64,000 nucleotides of DNA from Amycolatopsis bartoniae (GCF_014191255.1 NZ_JACHWH010000009.1:124001-188000); one strand, 5' to 3'; shown: positions 41,530 to 50,383, counted from the stretch's first letter. Notes: generated from the letters alone by a model not told the origin. A program made the numbers and translations.

Positions 41530-43634
41530 CCTTCACGGTTGAGCAGGCACAGGCCGCCTTCCCGGACGAGGTGGTGACGAAGGCCGTCACGCGCCTGGTG
41601 CGCGTACCTGGGCTGGACAAGCCGGTCGCGCTGGTCACCCTCGACAACGGCCACGACCACACCCGGCCGTCGACGTTCGGGCCGCAGGGCCTGGTGAGCC
41701 TCAACGCGGCGCTGGACGAGGCGTTCGCCGCCGAGCCCGCCGCGATCGCCGTCACCGGCAAGCCGTTCATCTTCGCCGTCGGCGCGGACCTGTCCGGCGT
41801 CGAGGCGATCTCCGACCCGTCGCTGGCGCGTGAGATCGCCGAGACCGGGCACACCGTGTTCCGCCGCCTGACCGACTCGAAGATCCCGACCTTCGCGTTC
41901 GTCAACGGCGCGGTGATGGGCGGCGGGCTGGAGCTGGCCCTGTCGTGCCACTACCGCACGCTGTCGGAGAACACCGCCGCCATCGCGTTCCCCGAGGTGT
42001 TCCTCGGCCTGTTCCCGGGCTGGGGCGGCACGCAGCTGCTGCCGAACCTCATCGGCGCGGACGCCGCGGTCACGGTGATCATCGAGAACGCCTTGAACCA
42101 GAACAAGATGCTGAACGTCGCGAAGGCGGCGGAGCTGGGCATCGTGGACGAGGTCCTGGGTTCGGCGGACTACCTGGAGCAGTCGCTGCTGTGGCTGGCG
42201 AAGGTCGTCAACGGCGAGATCACCGTGCAGCGGCGCGAGATCGACCGCGGCGAGGCGTGGGACAACGCGATCGCGCGTGCTCGGTCCATTGTGGACGGAA
42301 AGACGCACGGCGCGTCCCCTGGTGCGACGAAGGCCGTGGAACTGCTGGCACTGGCGAAGAACAACGACCTCGGCGCGGGTTACGCGGCCGAGACCGACGG
42401 GCTCGCCGAGCTGCTGATGAGCGACACGCTCCGCGCGGGGCTGTACTCGTTCAACCTCGTCAACAAGCGCGCGAAGCGGCCGGCCGGTGCGCCGGACAAG
42501 TCGCTGGCGCGCAAGGTGGGCAAGGTCGGCGTGGTCGGCGCGGGCCTGATGGCGTCGCAGCTGGCGCTGCTGTTCGTGCGGCGGCTCAAGGTGCCGGTGG
42601 TGCTCACCGACGTGGACCAGGCGCGCATCGACAAGGGTGTGTCCTATGTGCACGGTGAGATCGACAAACTCCTCGGCAAGAAGCGGGTTTCTCCGGACGA
42701 GGCGAACCGACTGAAGGCGCTGGTGTCCGGCTCGCTGGACAAGGCGGCGTTCGCGGACGCGGACTTCGTGATCGAGGCCGTGTTCGAGGAGATGGGCGTC
42801 AAGCAGCAGGTGTTCGGCGAGCTGGAGCAGTACGTCTCGCCCGAAGCCATCCTGGCCACCAACACGTCCTCGCTGTCGGTCAGCGAGATGGCGTCGAAGC
42901 TGGCGCACCCGGAACGGGTCGTCGGTTTCCACTTCTTCAACCCGGTGGCCGTGCTGCCGCTGCTGGAGATCGTGCGCGGCAAGCGGACGGACGACGCGTC
43001 GCTGGCGACGGCGTTCGCGCTGGGCAAGCAGCTGAAGAAGTCCAGTGTGCTGGTGAAGGACGCGCCGGCGTTCGTCGTGAACCGGCTGCTGCTGCGCTTC
43101 CTCGGCGAGGTGCTGACGGCGATCGACGAGGGCACGCCGTTCGACGTGGCCGACCACGCGCTCGACCCGCTGGGCCTGCCGATGTCGCCGCTGGTGCTGA
43201 CGCAGCTCGTGGGCCCGGCGATCGCGCTGCACGTGGGCGAGACGCTGCACGCGGCGTTCCCCGACCGGTTCGGCGTGAGCGAGAACCTCAAGCGGTTCGT
43301 CGACTCCGGCAAGACCGCGGTGTGGCAGTGGGATTCGACGGGGCAGCAGACCGTGGACCCGGAGGTTTCGGCGCTCTGGCAGCAGGGTGACAAGCCGTCC
43401 ACCGAGGAGGAGGTGCGCGAGCGCGCGCTGTCGGCGATCGCCGAGGAGATCCGCATCATGCTCGACGAGGGCGTGGTCGCGGAGGCGCAGGACATCGACC
43501 TGTGCCTGATCCTCGGCGCGGGCTGGCCGTTCTGGCTCGGCGGCATCACGCCGTACCTGGACCGCACGGGCATCTCGACGAAGGTGAACGGCAAGCCGTT
43601 CCTGGCGCCGGGCGTGGCGTCGGTCCCGGCGTAG
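41526..43634 (+). CDS. fadB: multifunctional beta-oxidation enzyme, alpha subunit
   Basis: A 702-residue fusion of enoyl-CoA hydratase/isomerase (residues 1-280; FAVGADLSGVE oxyanion loop and AFPEVFLGLFPGWGG with the catalytic Glu) and 3-hydroxyacyl-CoA dehydrogenase (from about 330; VGVVGAGLMASQLA NAD site, then HFFNPVAVLPLLEIV with the catalytic His, and a second helical domain). It performs steps two and three of fatty-acid breakdown and partners FadA. Start GTG 41526 by overlap with fadA. A terminator follows. Confidence 0.93.
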   Translation: MTFTVEQAQAAFPDEVVTKAVTRLVRVPGLDKPVALVTLDNGHDHTRPSTFGPQGLVSLNAALDEAFAAEPAAIAVTGKPFIFAVGADLSGVEAISDPSLAREIAETGHTVFRRLTDSKIPTFAFVNGAVMGGGLELALSCHYRTLSENTAAIAFPEVFLGLFPGWGGTQLLPNLIGADAAVTVIIENALNQNKMLNVAKAAELGIVDEVLGSADYLEQSLLWLAKVVNGEITVQRREIDRGEAWDNAIARARSIVDGKTHGASPGATKAVELLALAKNNDLGAGYAAETDGLAELLMSDTLRAGLYSFNLVNKRAKRPAGAPDKSLARKVGKVGVVGAGLMASQLALLFVRRLKVPVVLTDVDQARIDKGVSYVHGEIDKLLGKKRVSPDEANRLKALVSGSLDKAAFADADFVIEAVFEEMGVKQQVFGELEQYVSPEAILATNTSSLSVSEMASKLAHPERVVGFHFFNPVAVLPLLEIVRGKRTDDASLATAFALGKQLKKSSVLVKDAPAFVVNRLLLRFLGEVLTAIDEGTPFDVADHALDPLGLPMSPLVLTQLVGPAIALHVGETLHAAFPDRFGVSENLKRFVDSGKTAVWQWDSTGQQTVDPEVSALWQQGDKPSTEEEVRERALSAIAEEIRIMLDEGVVAEAQDIDLCLILGAGWPFWLGGITPYLDRTGISTKVNGKPFLAPGVASVPA

Positions 43635-43654
43635 TCCCCGGGCGACAGCGGAAG

Positions 43655-43689
43655 GCCACCCCCACGGTTGGTTGCGGGGGTGGCCTTTT
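43655..43689 (+). terminator. rho-independent terminator of fadAB
   Basis: A 9-bp perfect stem (GGCCACCCC at 43655-43663 with GGGGTGGCC at 43677-43685), a 13-nt loop and a TTTT run directly after it, 21 nt downstream of the fadB stop. The convergent genes on the other strand begin just beyond. Confidence 0.85.
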
Positions 43690-43778
43690 CGCTGCTCAGC
43701 GGCGGCGCTCCCACGGGTCTTCCGGGTAGTCGGGGCCGAAGATCTCGTCGTCCTCCTCACGCTCGCGGCGCCAGCGCG

Positions 43779-44594
43779 CTATCCCTCGTCCGGGTGGGGG
43801 CCCTGGCGGTCGCCGGACTCCAGGGTGGCCAGTGCGGCCACGTCCTGGGCGTCCAGCTCGAAGTCGAAGATGTCGATGTTCTCCCGGATGCGCTCCGGTG
43901 TCGCGGACTTCGGGATCGCCACCAGGTCCATCTCGATGTGCCACCGCAGCACGACCTGCGCCGGGGTCTTGCCGTGCTTCCGGGCGATCGTGGTGATCAC
44001 CTGGTGCGACAGCAGCCCGCCCCGGGCGAGCGGGCTCCACGCCTCCGTCACGATCCCGTGGTCGGCGTCGAACTTGCGCAGCTCCGGCTGCTGCAGCGCC
44101 GGGTGCAGCTCGACCTGGTCGACCGCCGGCACCACGTCCGTCTCGTCGAGCAGCCGTTGCAGGTGCGGGACCTGGAAGTTCGACACGCCGATCGCGCGGG
44201 CGCGGCCGTCCGCCAGGATCTTCTCCAGCGCGCGCCACGTCTCGACGTACAGGTCCCGGCTCGGCTGCGGCCAGTGGATGAGGTACAGGTCCACGTAGTC
44301 CAGGCCCAGCTGCGCCAGGCTTCCCTCGAACGCCTTCAGCGCCCGGTCGTAGCCGTGCTCGGTGTTCCACAGCTTGGTGGTGACGAACAGCTCCTCGCGC
44401 GGCAGCCCGCACGACCGCACGGCGGCCCCGACACCCCGCTCGTTGCGGTACAGGGTCGCGGTGTCGATGCTGCGGTATCCGGCCTCGATCGCGGTGCGCA
44501 CCACCTGTTCGACCTCGTCGTCCGGGATCTTGTACACCCCGAAACCGAGGCTGGGCATCTCGACGCCGTTGTTCAACCGCTTGGCAGGAACCAT
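43779..44594 (-). CDS. aldo/keto reductase (2,5-diketo-D-gluconate reductase type)
   Basis: A 271-residue AKR of normal length with the full tetrad: Asp44 and Tyr49 in SIDTATLYRNE, Lys74 in VTTKLWN and His107 in LIHWPQP. IGVSNFQVPHL and IPKSATPERIREN (NADPH phosphate site) are typical of the AKR5/DkgA group. The natural substrate is unknown. It begins 26 nt after the histidine kinase gene on the same strand, which may make it part of that transcript. Confidence 0.87.
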   Translation of the reverse strand: MVPAKRLNNGVEMPSLGFGVYKIPDDEVEQVVRTAIEAGYRSIDTATLYRNERGVGAAVRSCGLPREELFVTTKLWNTEHGYDRALKAFEGSLAQLGLDYVDLYLIHWPQPSRDLYVETWRALEKILADGRARAIGVSNFQVPHLQRLLDETDVVPAVDQVELHPALQQPELRKFDADHGIVTEAWSPLARGGLLSHQVITTIARKHGKTPAQVVLRWHIEMDLVAIPKSATPERIRENIDIFDFELDAQDVAALATLESGDRQGPHPDEG

Positions 44595-44620
44595 GCCTGC
44601 ACGATAACTCCGCGCGGCGG

Positions 44621-45769
44621 TCAGGGCCGGGCGTCGCCCGAGGGCAGCCGCACCGTGACCGACAGACCGCCGCCCACCACGGGTTCCGCCGAGACGCGGC
44701 CGCCGTGTGCTTCGACCGCCGCCCGCACGATCGACAACCCGAGCCCCGCGCCCGTGCGCGCCGTGCGCGCGACCCCCGCCCGGCGGAAGGGTTCGAACAG
44801 CTCGGCCACCGTGGCCCGGTCCACCAGGCCGCCCGAGGACCGCACGCGCAGCGTGGACCAGCGCTCCCCCGCCTCGGTGGTGACCTCCAGCCAGCCGTGT
44901 TCGACGTTGTGCCGCACCGCGTTCTCCAGCAGGTTGCCCGCGATCCGTTCCAGCAGCGCCGGATCGCCGTGCACCGGCGCGGGCGCGGTCGCGAACTTCG
45001 CCTGGATGCCCCGCTGGTCGGCCTCGCCGCGCACCGCGCGCCACGCGCTGGACACCAGCGTCACCAGGTCCGTCGGCTCGTCGACCGCGAGCCCCGCGCC
45101 GTCGGTCCTCGCCAGCAGCAGCAGGGAGTTGACCAGCTGCCCGGCCCGCTCGGTGGCGTCGCGCACGACGTTGGCCATGCGGCGCAGCTCGGCGGTGTCC
45201 GCGTCCGGGTCGGACAACGTGACGTCCAGCTCGGTGCGGATGACCGACAGCGGGGTGCGCAGCTCGTGGCTGGCGTTGGCGACGAAGTGCCGCTGCGCCT
45301 CGAACGCCGCCTGCAGCCGGTCGAGCATCGCGTCGAACGTGTGCGCCAGCTCGGCCAGCTCGCCCTTCGAGTCGACCTCGCCGATGCGCTCGCCGAGGGA
45401 CTCGATGGACAGCCGCTGCGCGGTGCCGGTGATCTCCCGCAGCGGCCGCAGCACGCGCGAGGTGAAGGTCCAGGCGAGGATCGCGGTGGCCGCGACGACG
45501 CACAGGAACGCGATGGAACCGAACAACAGCACCTTGTCGCGCGCGTGGTCACGCATGTGCGCGGCCAGCGCCGACGCGTCCACGTCCACGCCGTCGACCC
45601 GCACCGCGGTGCCCGGCGGCAGCTCGGGCACGGCCGCGACGGCGTCGCCGACCAGCGTCCACGCGAGCCAGAGCAGCACAAGGCTCACGCCGGCGGCCAG
45701 CCCCGTCGCGAGCAGCGTGATGCGCGCCCGCAGGCTGTTCACCGGCGGCAGGGCGCCGCGCGGGCTCAC
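44621..45769 (-). CDS. two-component sensor histidine kinase
   Basis: A 382-residue membrane kinase: membrane helices at about 18-41 and 80-102 enclosing a small 40-residue outside loop, a HAMP segment, HisKA with His168 in NASHELRTPLS, and an ATPase domain with NLLENAVRHN (N box) and GAGLGLSIV (G box). The very small sensor loop suggests sensing in or at the membrane. GTG 45769 overlaps the response-regulator stop (GTGA). It partners the OmpR-type regulator upstream. Confidence 0.88.
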   Translation of the reverse strand: MSPRGALPPVNSLRARITLLATGLAAGVSLVLLWLAWTLVGDAVAAVPELPPGTAVRVDGVDVDASALAAHMRDHARDKVLLFGSIAFLCVVAATAILAWTFTSRVLRPLREITGTAQRLSIESLGERIGEVDSKGELAELAHTFDAMLDRLQAAFEAQRHFVANASHELRTPLSVIRTELDVTLSDPDADTAELRRMANVVRDATERAGQLVNSLLLLARTDGAGLAVDEPTDLVTLVSSAWRAVRGEADQRGIQAKFATAPAPVHGDPALLERIAGNLLENAVRHNVEHGWLEVTTEAGERWSTLRVRSSGGLVDRATVAELFEPFRRAGVARTARTGAGLGLSIVRAAVEAHGGRVSAEPVVGGGLSVTVRLPSGDARP

Positions 45770-46452
45770 CCCTTCGTCGAACCGGCGTCCGGCACCCGGT
45801 ATCCCGATCCCACCACGGTCTCGATGATGCCAGGCTCCCCCAGCTTCTTGCGCAGGGTCATCACCGTCACGCGCACGGTGGTGGTGAACGGGTCGGCGTT
45901 CTCGTCCCACACCCGCTCCAGCAGCTCCTCGCTGCTGACCACGGCACCCTTGGCCGCCATCAGCACCTCGAGCACGCCGAACTCCTTGCGGGTCAGCTCG
46001 ACCGGGCCGCCCGAGCGGCGCACGGTGCGGCGCGCCGGGTCGAGCTCCACGTCACCCGCCGTGAGCAGCGGGGGCGCGGCGGGCGTGGCCCGGCGGCCCA
46101 GCGCGCGCACGCGCGCGACCAGCTCGGGGAAGGCGAACGGCTTGGCCAGGTAGTCGTCGGCGCCGAGGGACAGGCCCTCGACCCGGTCGGACACCGTGCC
46201 GCTGGCGGTGAGCATGAGGACCCTGGTCAGCTCGCCGGAGGCGACGATCTCCTTGCACAGCTCGTCGCCGGACATGCCGGGCAGGTCGCGGTCGAGCAGC
46301 ACCACGTCGTAGCGGGTGATGCTTGCCTTCTCGTGCCCGTCGTCGCCGTTGAGCGCGACGTCGACGGCCATGCCCTCGCGGCGCAGCCCGCGGGCGATCG
46401 CGTCCGCGAGCGGCTCTTCGTCCTCGACTACCAGAACTCGCACGTCAACCAC
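45766..46452 (-). CDS. OmpR-family response regulator
   Basis: A 228-residue regulator: receiver domain with acidic pair in VVEDEE, phosphorylation site Asp54 in LLDRDLPG, Thr82 and Lys104; winged-helix domain from about residue 128 (RTVRRSGGPVELTRKEFGVLEVL ... TTTVRVTVMTLRKKLG). It is encoded with its histidine kinase, with a 4-nt overlap. GTG 46452 or GTG 46443 could be the start. It lies 36 nt after the anti-sigma gene, so it might be read through from the sigma operon. Confidence 0.9.
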   Translation of the reverse strand: MVDVRVLVVEDEEPLADAIARGLRREGMAVDVALNGDDGHEKASITRYDVVLLDRDLPGMSGDELCKEIVASGELTRVLMLTASGTVSDRVEGLSLGADDYLAKPFAFPELVARVRALGRRATPAAPPLLTAGDVELDPARRTVRRSGGPVELTRKEFGVLEVLMAAKGAVVSSEELLERVWDENADPFTTTVRVTVMTLRKKLGEPGIIETVVGSGYRVPDAGSTKG

Positions 46453-46488
46453 CGTGCCACAGATACCTGAGAGATGTCTGTGCGGTCC

Positions 46489-47166
46489 TCACAGGCCGAC
46501 CGTGACGTAGCGCTGCCCCGCGAAGTTCTCCACCTCGACGCTCGCCACGTCGGCGGGGGCGACGAGCGCGGCGCCGGACAGCTTCGTGCCGTCGTGCTCC
46601 CCTGACTCCGACACCAGCCAGCTGCCCGCCTCTTCGCGGGTGCCGTCGCGGCCGACCACGAACAGGCGGCACTTCTGCCCCCGCGGGATTCCGGCGACGG
46701 AGGCGTCGAGCCGGACCCACCCCGCGGCGGGCTGCACGGAGACCGTCATCGTCGCACCCGTCCCGGTGTCGGTGGCCGACGCCGTCTTCGTGCCCGCGGG
46801 CGCGGCCTGCGCGGAACCCGCGGTGACGCGGCCGACGGCGACCCCGCCGCCCGCGAGCGCCACGGCGACCGCGACCGCGGCGACTCCCGCGACCGTCCGC
46901 CGCCGGCGCACCTGCGCCCCGCTCTCCCGCCGGATCCGGTGCAGCGCGCGCTGCAGCAGCAGGTCCCCGCCGTCGGGCGGGCCGTCCAGCACCGCCTCGG
47001 GCGGCAGTCCGTCCAGCGCGGCCCGGGTCATCCGCAGTTCCGCCAGTTCCGCCTGGCAGCGCCGGCACGAAGCCAGGTGCTGCTCCATCGCACGCCTCTC
47101 CTGCCCGTCCAGTGCGCCGAGCACGTAGGCGCCCAGTGCACGGGACTCGTGCTCCGGACTCGTCAT
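46489..47166 (-). CDS. zinc anti-sigma factor, RslA-like (pair 1)
   Basis: A 225-residue membrane anti-sigma factor: N-terminal zinc-finger ZAS motif (His30, Cys34, Cys37 in QHLASCRRCQ), one membrane helix (about 90-112) and an extracytoplasmic beta-rich domain of about 100 residues (CRLFVVGRDG, AGSWLVSE). It would hold the sigma factor encoded just upstream until a signal frees it; zinc-ligand cysteines often make this redox-sensitive. ATG 47166 overlaps the sigma stop by 4 nt. Confidence 0.88.
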   Translation of the reverse strand: MTSPEHESRALGAYVLGALDGQERRAMEQHLASCRRCQAELAELRMTRAALDGLPPEAVLDGPPDGGDLLLQRALHRIRRESGAQVRRRRTVAGVAAVAVAVALAGGGVAVGRVTAGSAQAAPAGTKTASATDTGTGATMTVSVQPAAGWVRLDASVAGIPRGQKCRLFVVGRDGTREEAGSWLVSESGEHDGTKLSGAALVAPADVASVEVENFAGQRYVTVGL

Positions 47167-47717
47167 CCGGTGACCTCCGGTATCGCGACCTGACGGCTAC
47201 CGCCGAAAGTCTGCCGCATCGCCCTGAGCGCGTAGTAAGACCTGGATTTGACCGTTCCCGGCGGCACCCCGAGGGTCTCCGCCGCTTCGGCGACGCTGCG
47301 GCCGCGGAAGTAGATCTCGGTCAGCACGTCCCGGTGCTCCGGCGACAACCGCTCCAGAGCGTCGAGCACGACCATGGAGTTCACGACCGAGTCGGCGTGG
47401 TCGGCCTGTACGGCCGTGGTGACCGGGGTTTCGGCCACCTCGGCGGGCCGGGCGGACTTGGCGCGGTAGCGGTCGGTGATGATGTTGCGGGTCACCGTCA
47501 GCAGCCAGCCGCGCACCGAACCCTTGCCGTTGACGAGCGAGTCGGGGTGCCGCCACGCGCGCACCAGGGTCTCCTGGACGACGTCCTCGGCGGCGGCCCG
47601 GTCGTTCGTCAGCCGGGTCGCGTAGGCGAGCAGCGCCCGCCCGTGCTCCTCGTAGAGCGATCGGATCAGTGCCTCGTCGGCGACCGCCGCTCGTTTGCGG
47701 GCCCACAGAGCCGGCAT
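47163..47717 (-). CDS. ECF sigma factor, SigL-like (pair 1)
   Basis: A 184-residue ECF sigma factor. Region 2 spans about residues 18-88 (LYEEHGRALLAYATRLTNDRAAAEDVVQETLVRAWRH), and region 4 about 118-170 (LSPEHRDVLTEIYFRGRSVAEAAETLGVPPGTVKSRSYYALRAM). It directs RNA polymerase to ECF promoters. It starts 19 nt after the lipoprotein gene behind GAGGAG, so it is probably transcribed with it from the TGAACC-N16-CGTGTG promoter, which would make it self-activating. The next gene encodes its anti-sigma factor. Confidence 0.9.
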   Translation of the reverse strand: MPALWARKRAAVADEALIRSLYEEHGRALLAYATRLTNDRAAAEDVVQETLVRAWRHPDSLVNGKGSVRGWLLTVTRNIITDRYRAKSARPAEVAETPVTTAVQADHADSVVNSMVVLDALERLSPEHRDVLTEIYFRGRSVAEAAETLGVPPGTVKSRSYYALRAMRQTFGGSRQVAIPEVTG

Positions 47718-47736
47718 CCGGTCACTCCTCGTTGTC

Positions 47737-48672
47737 TCAGTAGCTCGAGCCGCCCGGGTCCGCGGCGGGCGCGGTACTCGAGGGCGAGCCGGTGGTGGTC
47801 AGTGGTTTCTTGCCGTCGGCGACCTTGCAGCCGTTCTGCTCGAGCTCGAACCAGACGCCGTTCACGGCGTGCCCGTTCGCCTGCCCCGCCGCGGTGTCCT
47901 TGGCGTAGCGGTAGACCGGCCAGCCGCCGATGGTCACCTGCACGGTGCCGTCGCCGCGGGTGACCTTGCCGACGAGCTTCGGGTCGACGCCGTTGACCTG
48001 CACGTCACCTTGTGCGAGCAGTGGCGGCCACGCGGTCGCGCACGCACCGTCGCAGGTGGACTTCGACGGTTTCTTGCTGTCCTTGGTGTAGAGGTAGAGC
48101 GTTCTGCCGTTCTGGTCGGTGAGCACCGTGTCCAGCCCGGGGATGTTCGTGGTGTTGATCGCGGTCTGCTGTTCCTGCGTGGTGGCCTTGCCGCCGGTCG
48201 GGGTGACCGCGTGCCAGGTGTCGCCGACGTCCTGGCCGTTCGCCTGGCCCGCCGCGGTGTCCTTGGCGTAGCGGTAGACCGGCCAGCCGTTGACCGTGAC
48301 CTGGGTGCTGCCGTCGCCGCGGGTCAGCGTGCCGACGAGCTTCGGGTCGACGCCTTCGACGTCGACCGTGCCGGTGGCCAGCACCGGCGGCCACGCGGTG
48401 GCGCAGGTCCCTTCGCAGGTGGACGCCGGCGGGTTCGCCGTGTCCTTTTCGAACCGGTAGAGCGTGTGCCCGTCCTGGTCGGTGAGCACCTGCCCGAGTC
48501 CGGCCACGTCGGCGGCGACCAGCTTGGCCTGCACCGCCACCGCCTGGCGCTGCACGGCGACCGGGGTCGGGGCGGGCGTGGGGGCCGGGCTCGCGCCGGT
48601 GGTGGCGCTGCAGGCACCGAGGAGGCCGAGGCCGGCGACGGCCGTGACCGAGAGGACGAGGCGCGCGGACAT
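47737..48672 (-). CDS. COG4315-type lipoprotein with two Yx(F/W/Y)xxD repeats (SCO0930-like)
   Basis: A 311-residue secreted lipoprotein (lipobox LLGAC, Cys21). Two about 105-residue repeats follow (about 55-165 and 175-285), each with VLTDQ(D/N)G(H/R)TLY, a first YxxxKD motif, a CxxxC pair followed by TAWPP, then KLVG(T/K)(L/V)TRGDG, GWPVYRYAKDTAAGQANG and a closing W. The family is described only as secreted repeat of unknown function. The paired cysteines and conserved aromatics suggest a redox or metal/heme surface role; that is inference. ATG follows AAGGAG. Confidence 0.88.
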   Translation of the reverse strand: MSARLVLSVTAVAGLGLLGACSATTGASPAPTPAPTPVAVQRQAVAVQAKLVAADVAGLGQVLTDQDGHTLYRFEKDTANPPASTCEGTCATAWPPVLATGTVDVEGVDPKLVGTLTRGDGSTQVTVNGWPVYRYAKDTAAGQANGQDVGDTWHAVTPTGGKATTQEQQTAINTTNIPGLDTVLTDQNGRTLYLYTKDSKKPSKSTCDGACATAWPPLLAQGDVQVNGVDPKLVGKVTRGDGTVQVTIGGWPVYRYAKDTAAGQANGHAVNGVWFELEQNGCKVADGKKPLTTTGSPSSTAPAADPGGSSY

Positions 48673-48709
48673 GGGTGATTCTCCTTAGCTGGGCGGGTTT
48701 TCCACTCAG

Positions 48710-48737
48710 CACACGGTTCCCGGCGCGGTCCGGTTCA
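48710..48737 (-). promoter_or_regulatory. SigL-type ECF promoter of the lipoprotein-sigma operon
   Basis: On the minus strand TGAACC (48737-48732), a 16-nt spacer and CGTGTG (48715-48710). This matches TGAACC-N16-CGTgtr, which I recall as the mycobacterial SigL consensus. The -10 element lies 38 nt before the lipoprotein start codon. The spacer contains one arm of a large inverted repeat. Confidence 0.72.
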
Positions 48738-48770
48738 GCCGTTTTCCGGCTGTTTCCCGGACCGCGCCGG
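48720..48770. repeat. nested 14-bp inverted repeat overlapping the promoter
   Basis: CCGGCGCGGTCCGG (48720-48733) is perfectly complementary to 48757-48770. Inside, CAGCCG (48736-48741) pairs with CGGCTG (48747-48752) around a TTTTC loop. The structure starts 12 nt after the DUF1996 gene and could terminate its transcript; the left arm also lies within the spacer of the next gene's ECF promoter, so it could be an operator instead. Confidence 0.75.
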
Positions 48771-48781
48771 ACTTCCCCGTG

Positions 48782-50383
48782 TCACTCGTTGCAGGTGCGC
48801 CCGGTGTTGATGCAGTTCACGACGCGCCACATGATCCGCTGCGACATCACGTTGGCGAAGTCGTCGTGGTCGGACAGCGGGTTGTGGTGCTCCTCGGGGA
48901 AGGAGTCCACTTTGTACTGTCCGGCGACCTGGACGTCGTGCGGGATGTCGTAGGTCAGCGTGACCCGCAGCTGCGGCACCGCCACGAACCCCTTCTGGCA
49001 GCGCCCGTTCGCGTCGGGGAACACGATGTGCGTGCGATGGTTGGCGCTGTCGATGTTCTTGCCGTCCCAGCAGCTCGGGAAGTCGTGGATCCGCTCGACC
49101 TTGCTGCCCTCGGGGCAGACCGGGTACTTGTCGAGGATCCGGTCCTCCATGCCGGTGCACGTCCACGCTGCCCGCGCGTTGGTCGGGCCGTTGGCGTCCT
49201 CCTTGGCGTCACCGGTGAGCACGCGCAGGAACCTCGGCATCGCCCTGACCCTGGTCACCGGGCTGCCGCGGAAGGTGAGCGAAACCGTGGCGGGGCGCTG
49301 GATCACGCCGTCGTTGCCGGCGACCTCGTTGTTGTCGCCCTCGGGGCCGGGCAGCTCGCTCGCGCTGCTGCTGGCCGCCGCGCTACTGCTGCTGGTGGCC
49401 GCCGCACTGCTGCTGGCCGCCGCGCTCGACGAGGTCGGCGCGGTCGTCGTCGTGGTGGTGGGCTTGCCGCCGCCACCGTGCTTGCCGCCCCAGCCGCGCT
49501 TGCGCTGGTTGTCCGCCGCGGCGAGGGTGGCGGCGTTGTCGCTGTTCTGGTCGCCGTTGTCGATGCCGGCGCTGGTGGCGTCCTTCACGCCGCAGGTGGC
49601 GAGGTCCTGGCCCTGGCCGAGCTGCTGCCCGGTGGCCTGCTTGATCTTGTCGATGCTGGCCTGGCGCTGTGCCTTGAGCGGCTGGAGCACCTGCTGCTCG
49701 GCGGCCTCGTCCGGCGCAGTCGCGAGCTGCTGGTCGGCCGCGGCCGCCTGCTGGTCGAGGTTGCCCAGCTCGGTGTCGACGGTGGCCATCGCCTGGTCGG
49801 GCACGGTGTCGAGCTGGCTGGCCACGTCCGGGCAGTCGGTGCGCGGGGTCGCCGCGTCCTCCGCGTCCTGGTCGCTCTGGGCCTCCGCGCTCGTGTCGGC
49901 GGCCGCGGCCTGGGACTCGGTGGTCTCCTCCTCGTCCCCGGTGTCGATGCGCACGACCGGCCAGAAGTACGCGGACTGGTCGCCGTTCTTGCAGGTGGTG
50001 CCACCGGCCAGCAGGCTCTTGTTGTTCGAGTCGGCGTTGGTGGTGAGGTTGCCGACGTAGTCGTGCAGGTGCTGGGCTCCGTTGTGGATGCCGGGCTGCG
50101 CGATGAAGTTGTCGGGGTTGAAGTGCCCGTTCTCGTTCTTTCCGCAGTTCACCGTGAACGTGCCGGTGGACGCGCCTCGCTGGGGTTTGGGGGTCTTGAC
50201 GTTCGCCGCCACGGTGTTGATGTCGACGAAGAACGCCTTGTCGACCGCGTCGGCACTGGCGGTGCCGGGTTCGCCTGCCGTGGTCGCGACGACGACGCCG
50301 CTCGCCGCGAGGGCGAGACCGACGACTCCGGTCGCGATCTTCGTCCGGCGGCTGACGCGATGTCGGCCTTCGGTGCGGGCCAT
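48782..50383 (-). CDS. secreted DUF1996 protein with large low-complexity insertion
   Basis: A 533-residue exported protein (signal/anchor helix at 15-36). The DUF1996 domain is split: the first part (about 68-150) has NENGHFNPDNFIAQPGIHNG and HLHDYVGN, and the second part (about 360-533) has PSCWDGKNIDSANHRTHIVFPD and PQLRVTLTYDIP. Between them lie a Gln/Ala/Asp-rich probable coiled coil (about 190-262) and a Thr/Ser/Ala tract (308-342). DUF1996 has no established function. ATG 50383 is preferred over TTG 50389. An ECF promoter of the SigL type precedes it. Confidence 0.85.
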   Translation of the reverse strand: MARTEGRHRVSRRTKIATGVVGLALAASGVVVATTAGEPGTASADAVDKAFFVDINTVAANVKTPKPQRGASTGTFTVNCGKNENGHFNPDNFIAQPGIHNGAQHLHDYVGNLTTNADSNNKSLLAGGTTCKNGDQSAYFWPVVRIDTGDEEETTESQAAAADTSAEAQSDQDAEDAATPRTDCPDVASQLDTVPDQAMATVDTELGNLDQQAAAADQQLATAPDEAAEQQVLQPLKAQRQASIDKIKQATGQQLGQGQDLATCGVKDATSAGIDNGDQNSDNAATLAAADNQRKRGWGGKHGGGGKPTTTTTTAPTSSSAAASSSAAATSSSSAAASSSASELPGPEGDNNEVAGNDGVIQRPATVSLTFRGSPVTRVRAMPRFLRVLTGDAKEDANGPTNARAAWTCTGMEDRILDKYPVCPEGSKVERIHDFPSCWDGKNIDSANHRTHIVFPDANGRCQKGFVAVPQLRVTLTYDIPHDVQVAGQYKVDSFPEEHHNPLSDHDDFANVMSQRIMWRVVNCINTGRTCNE

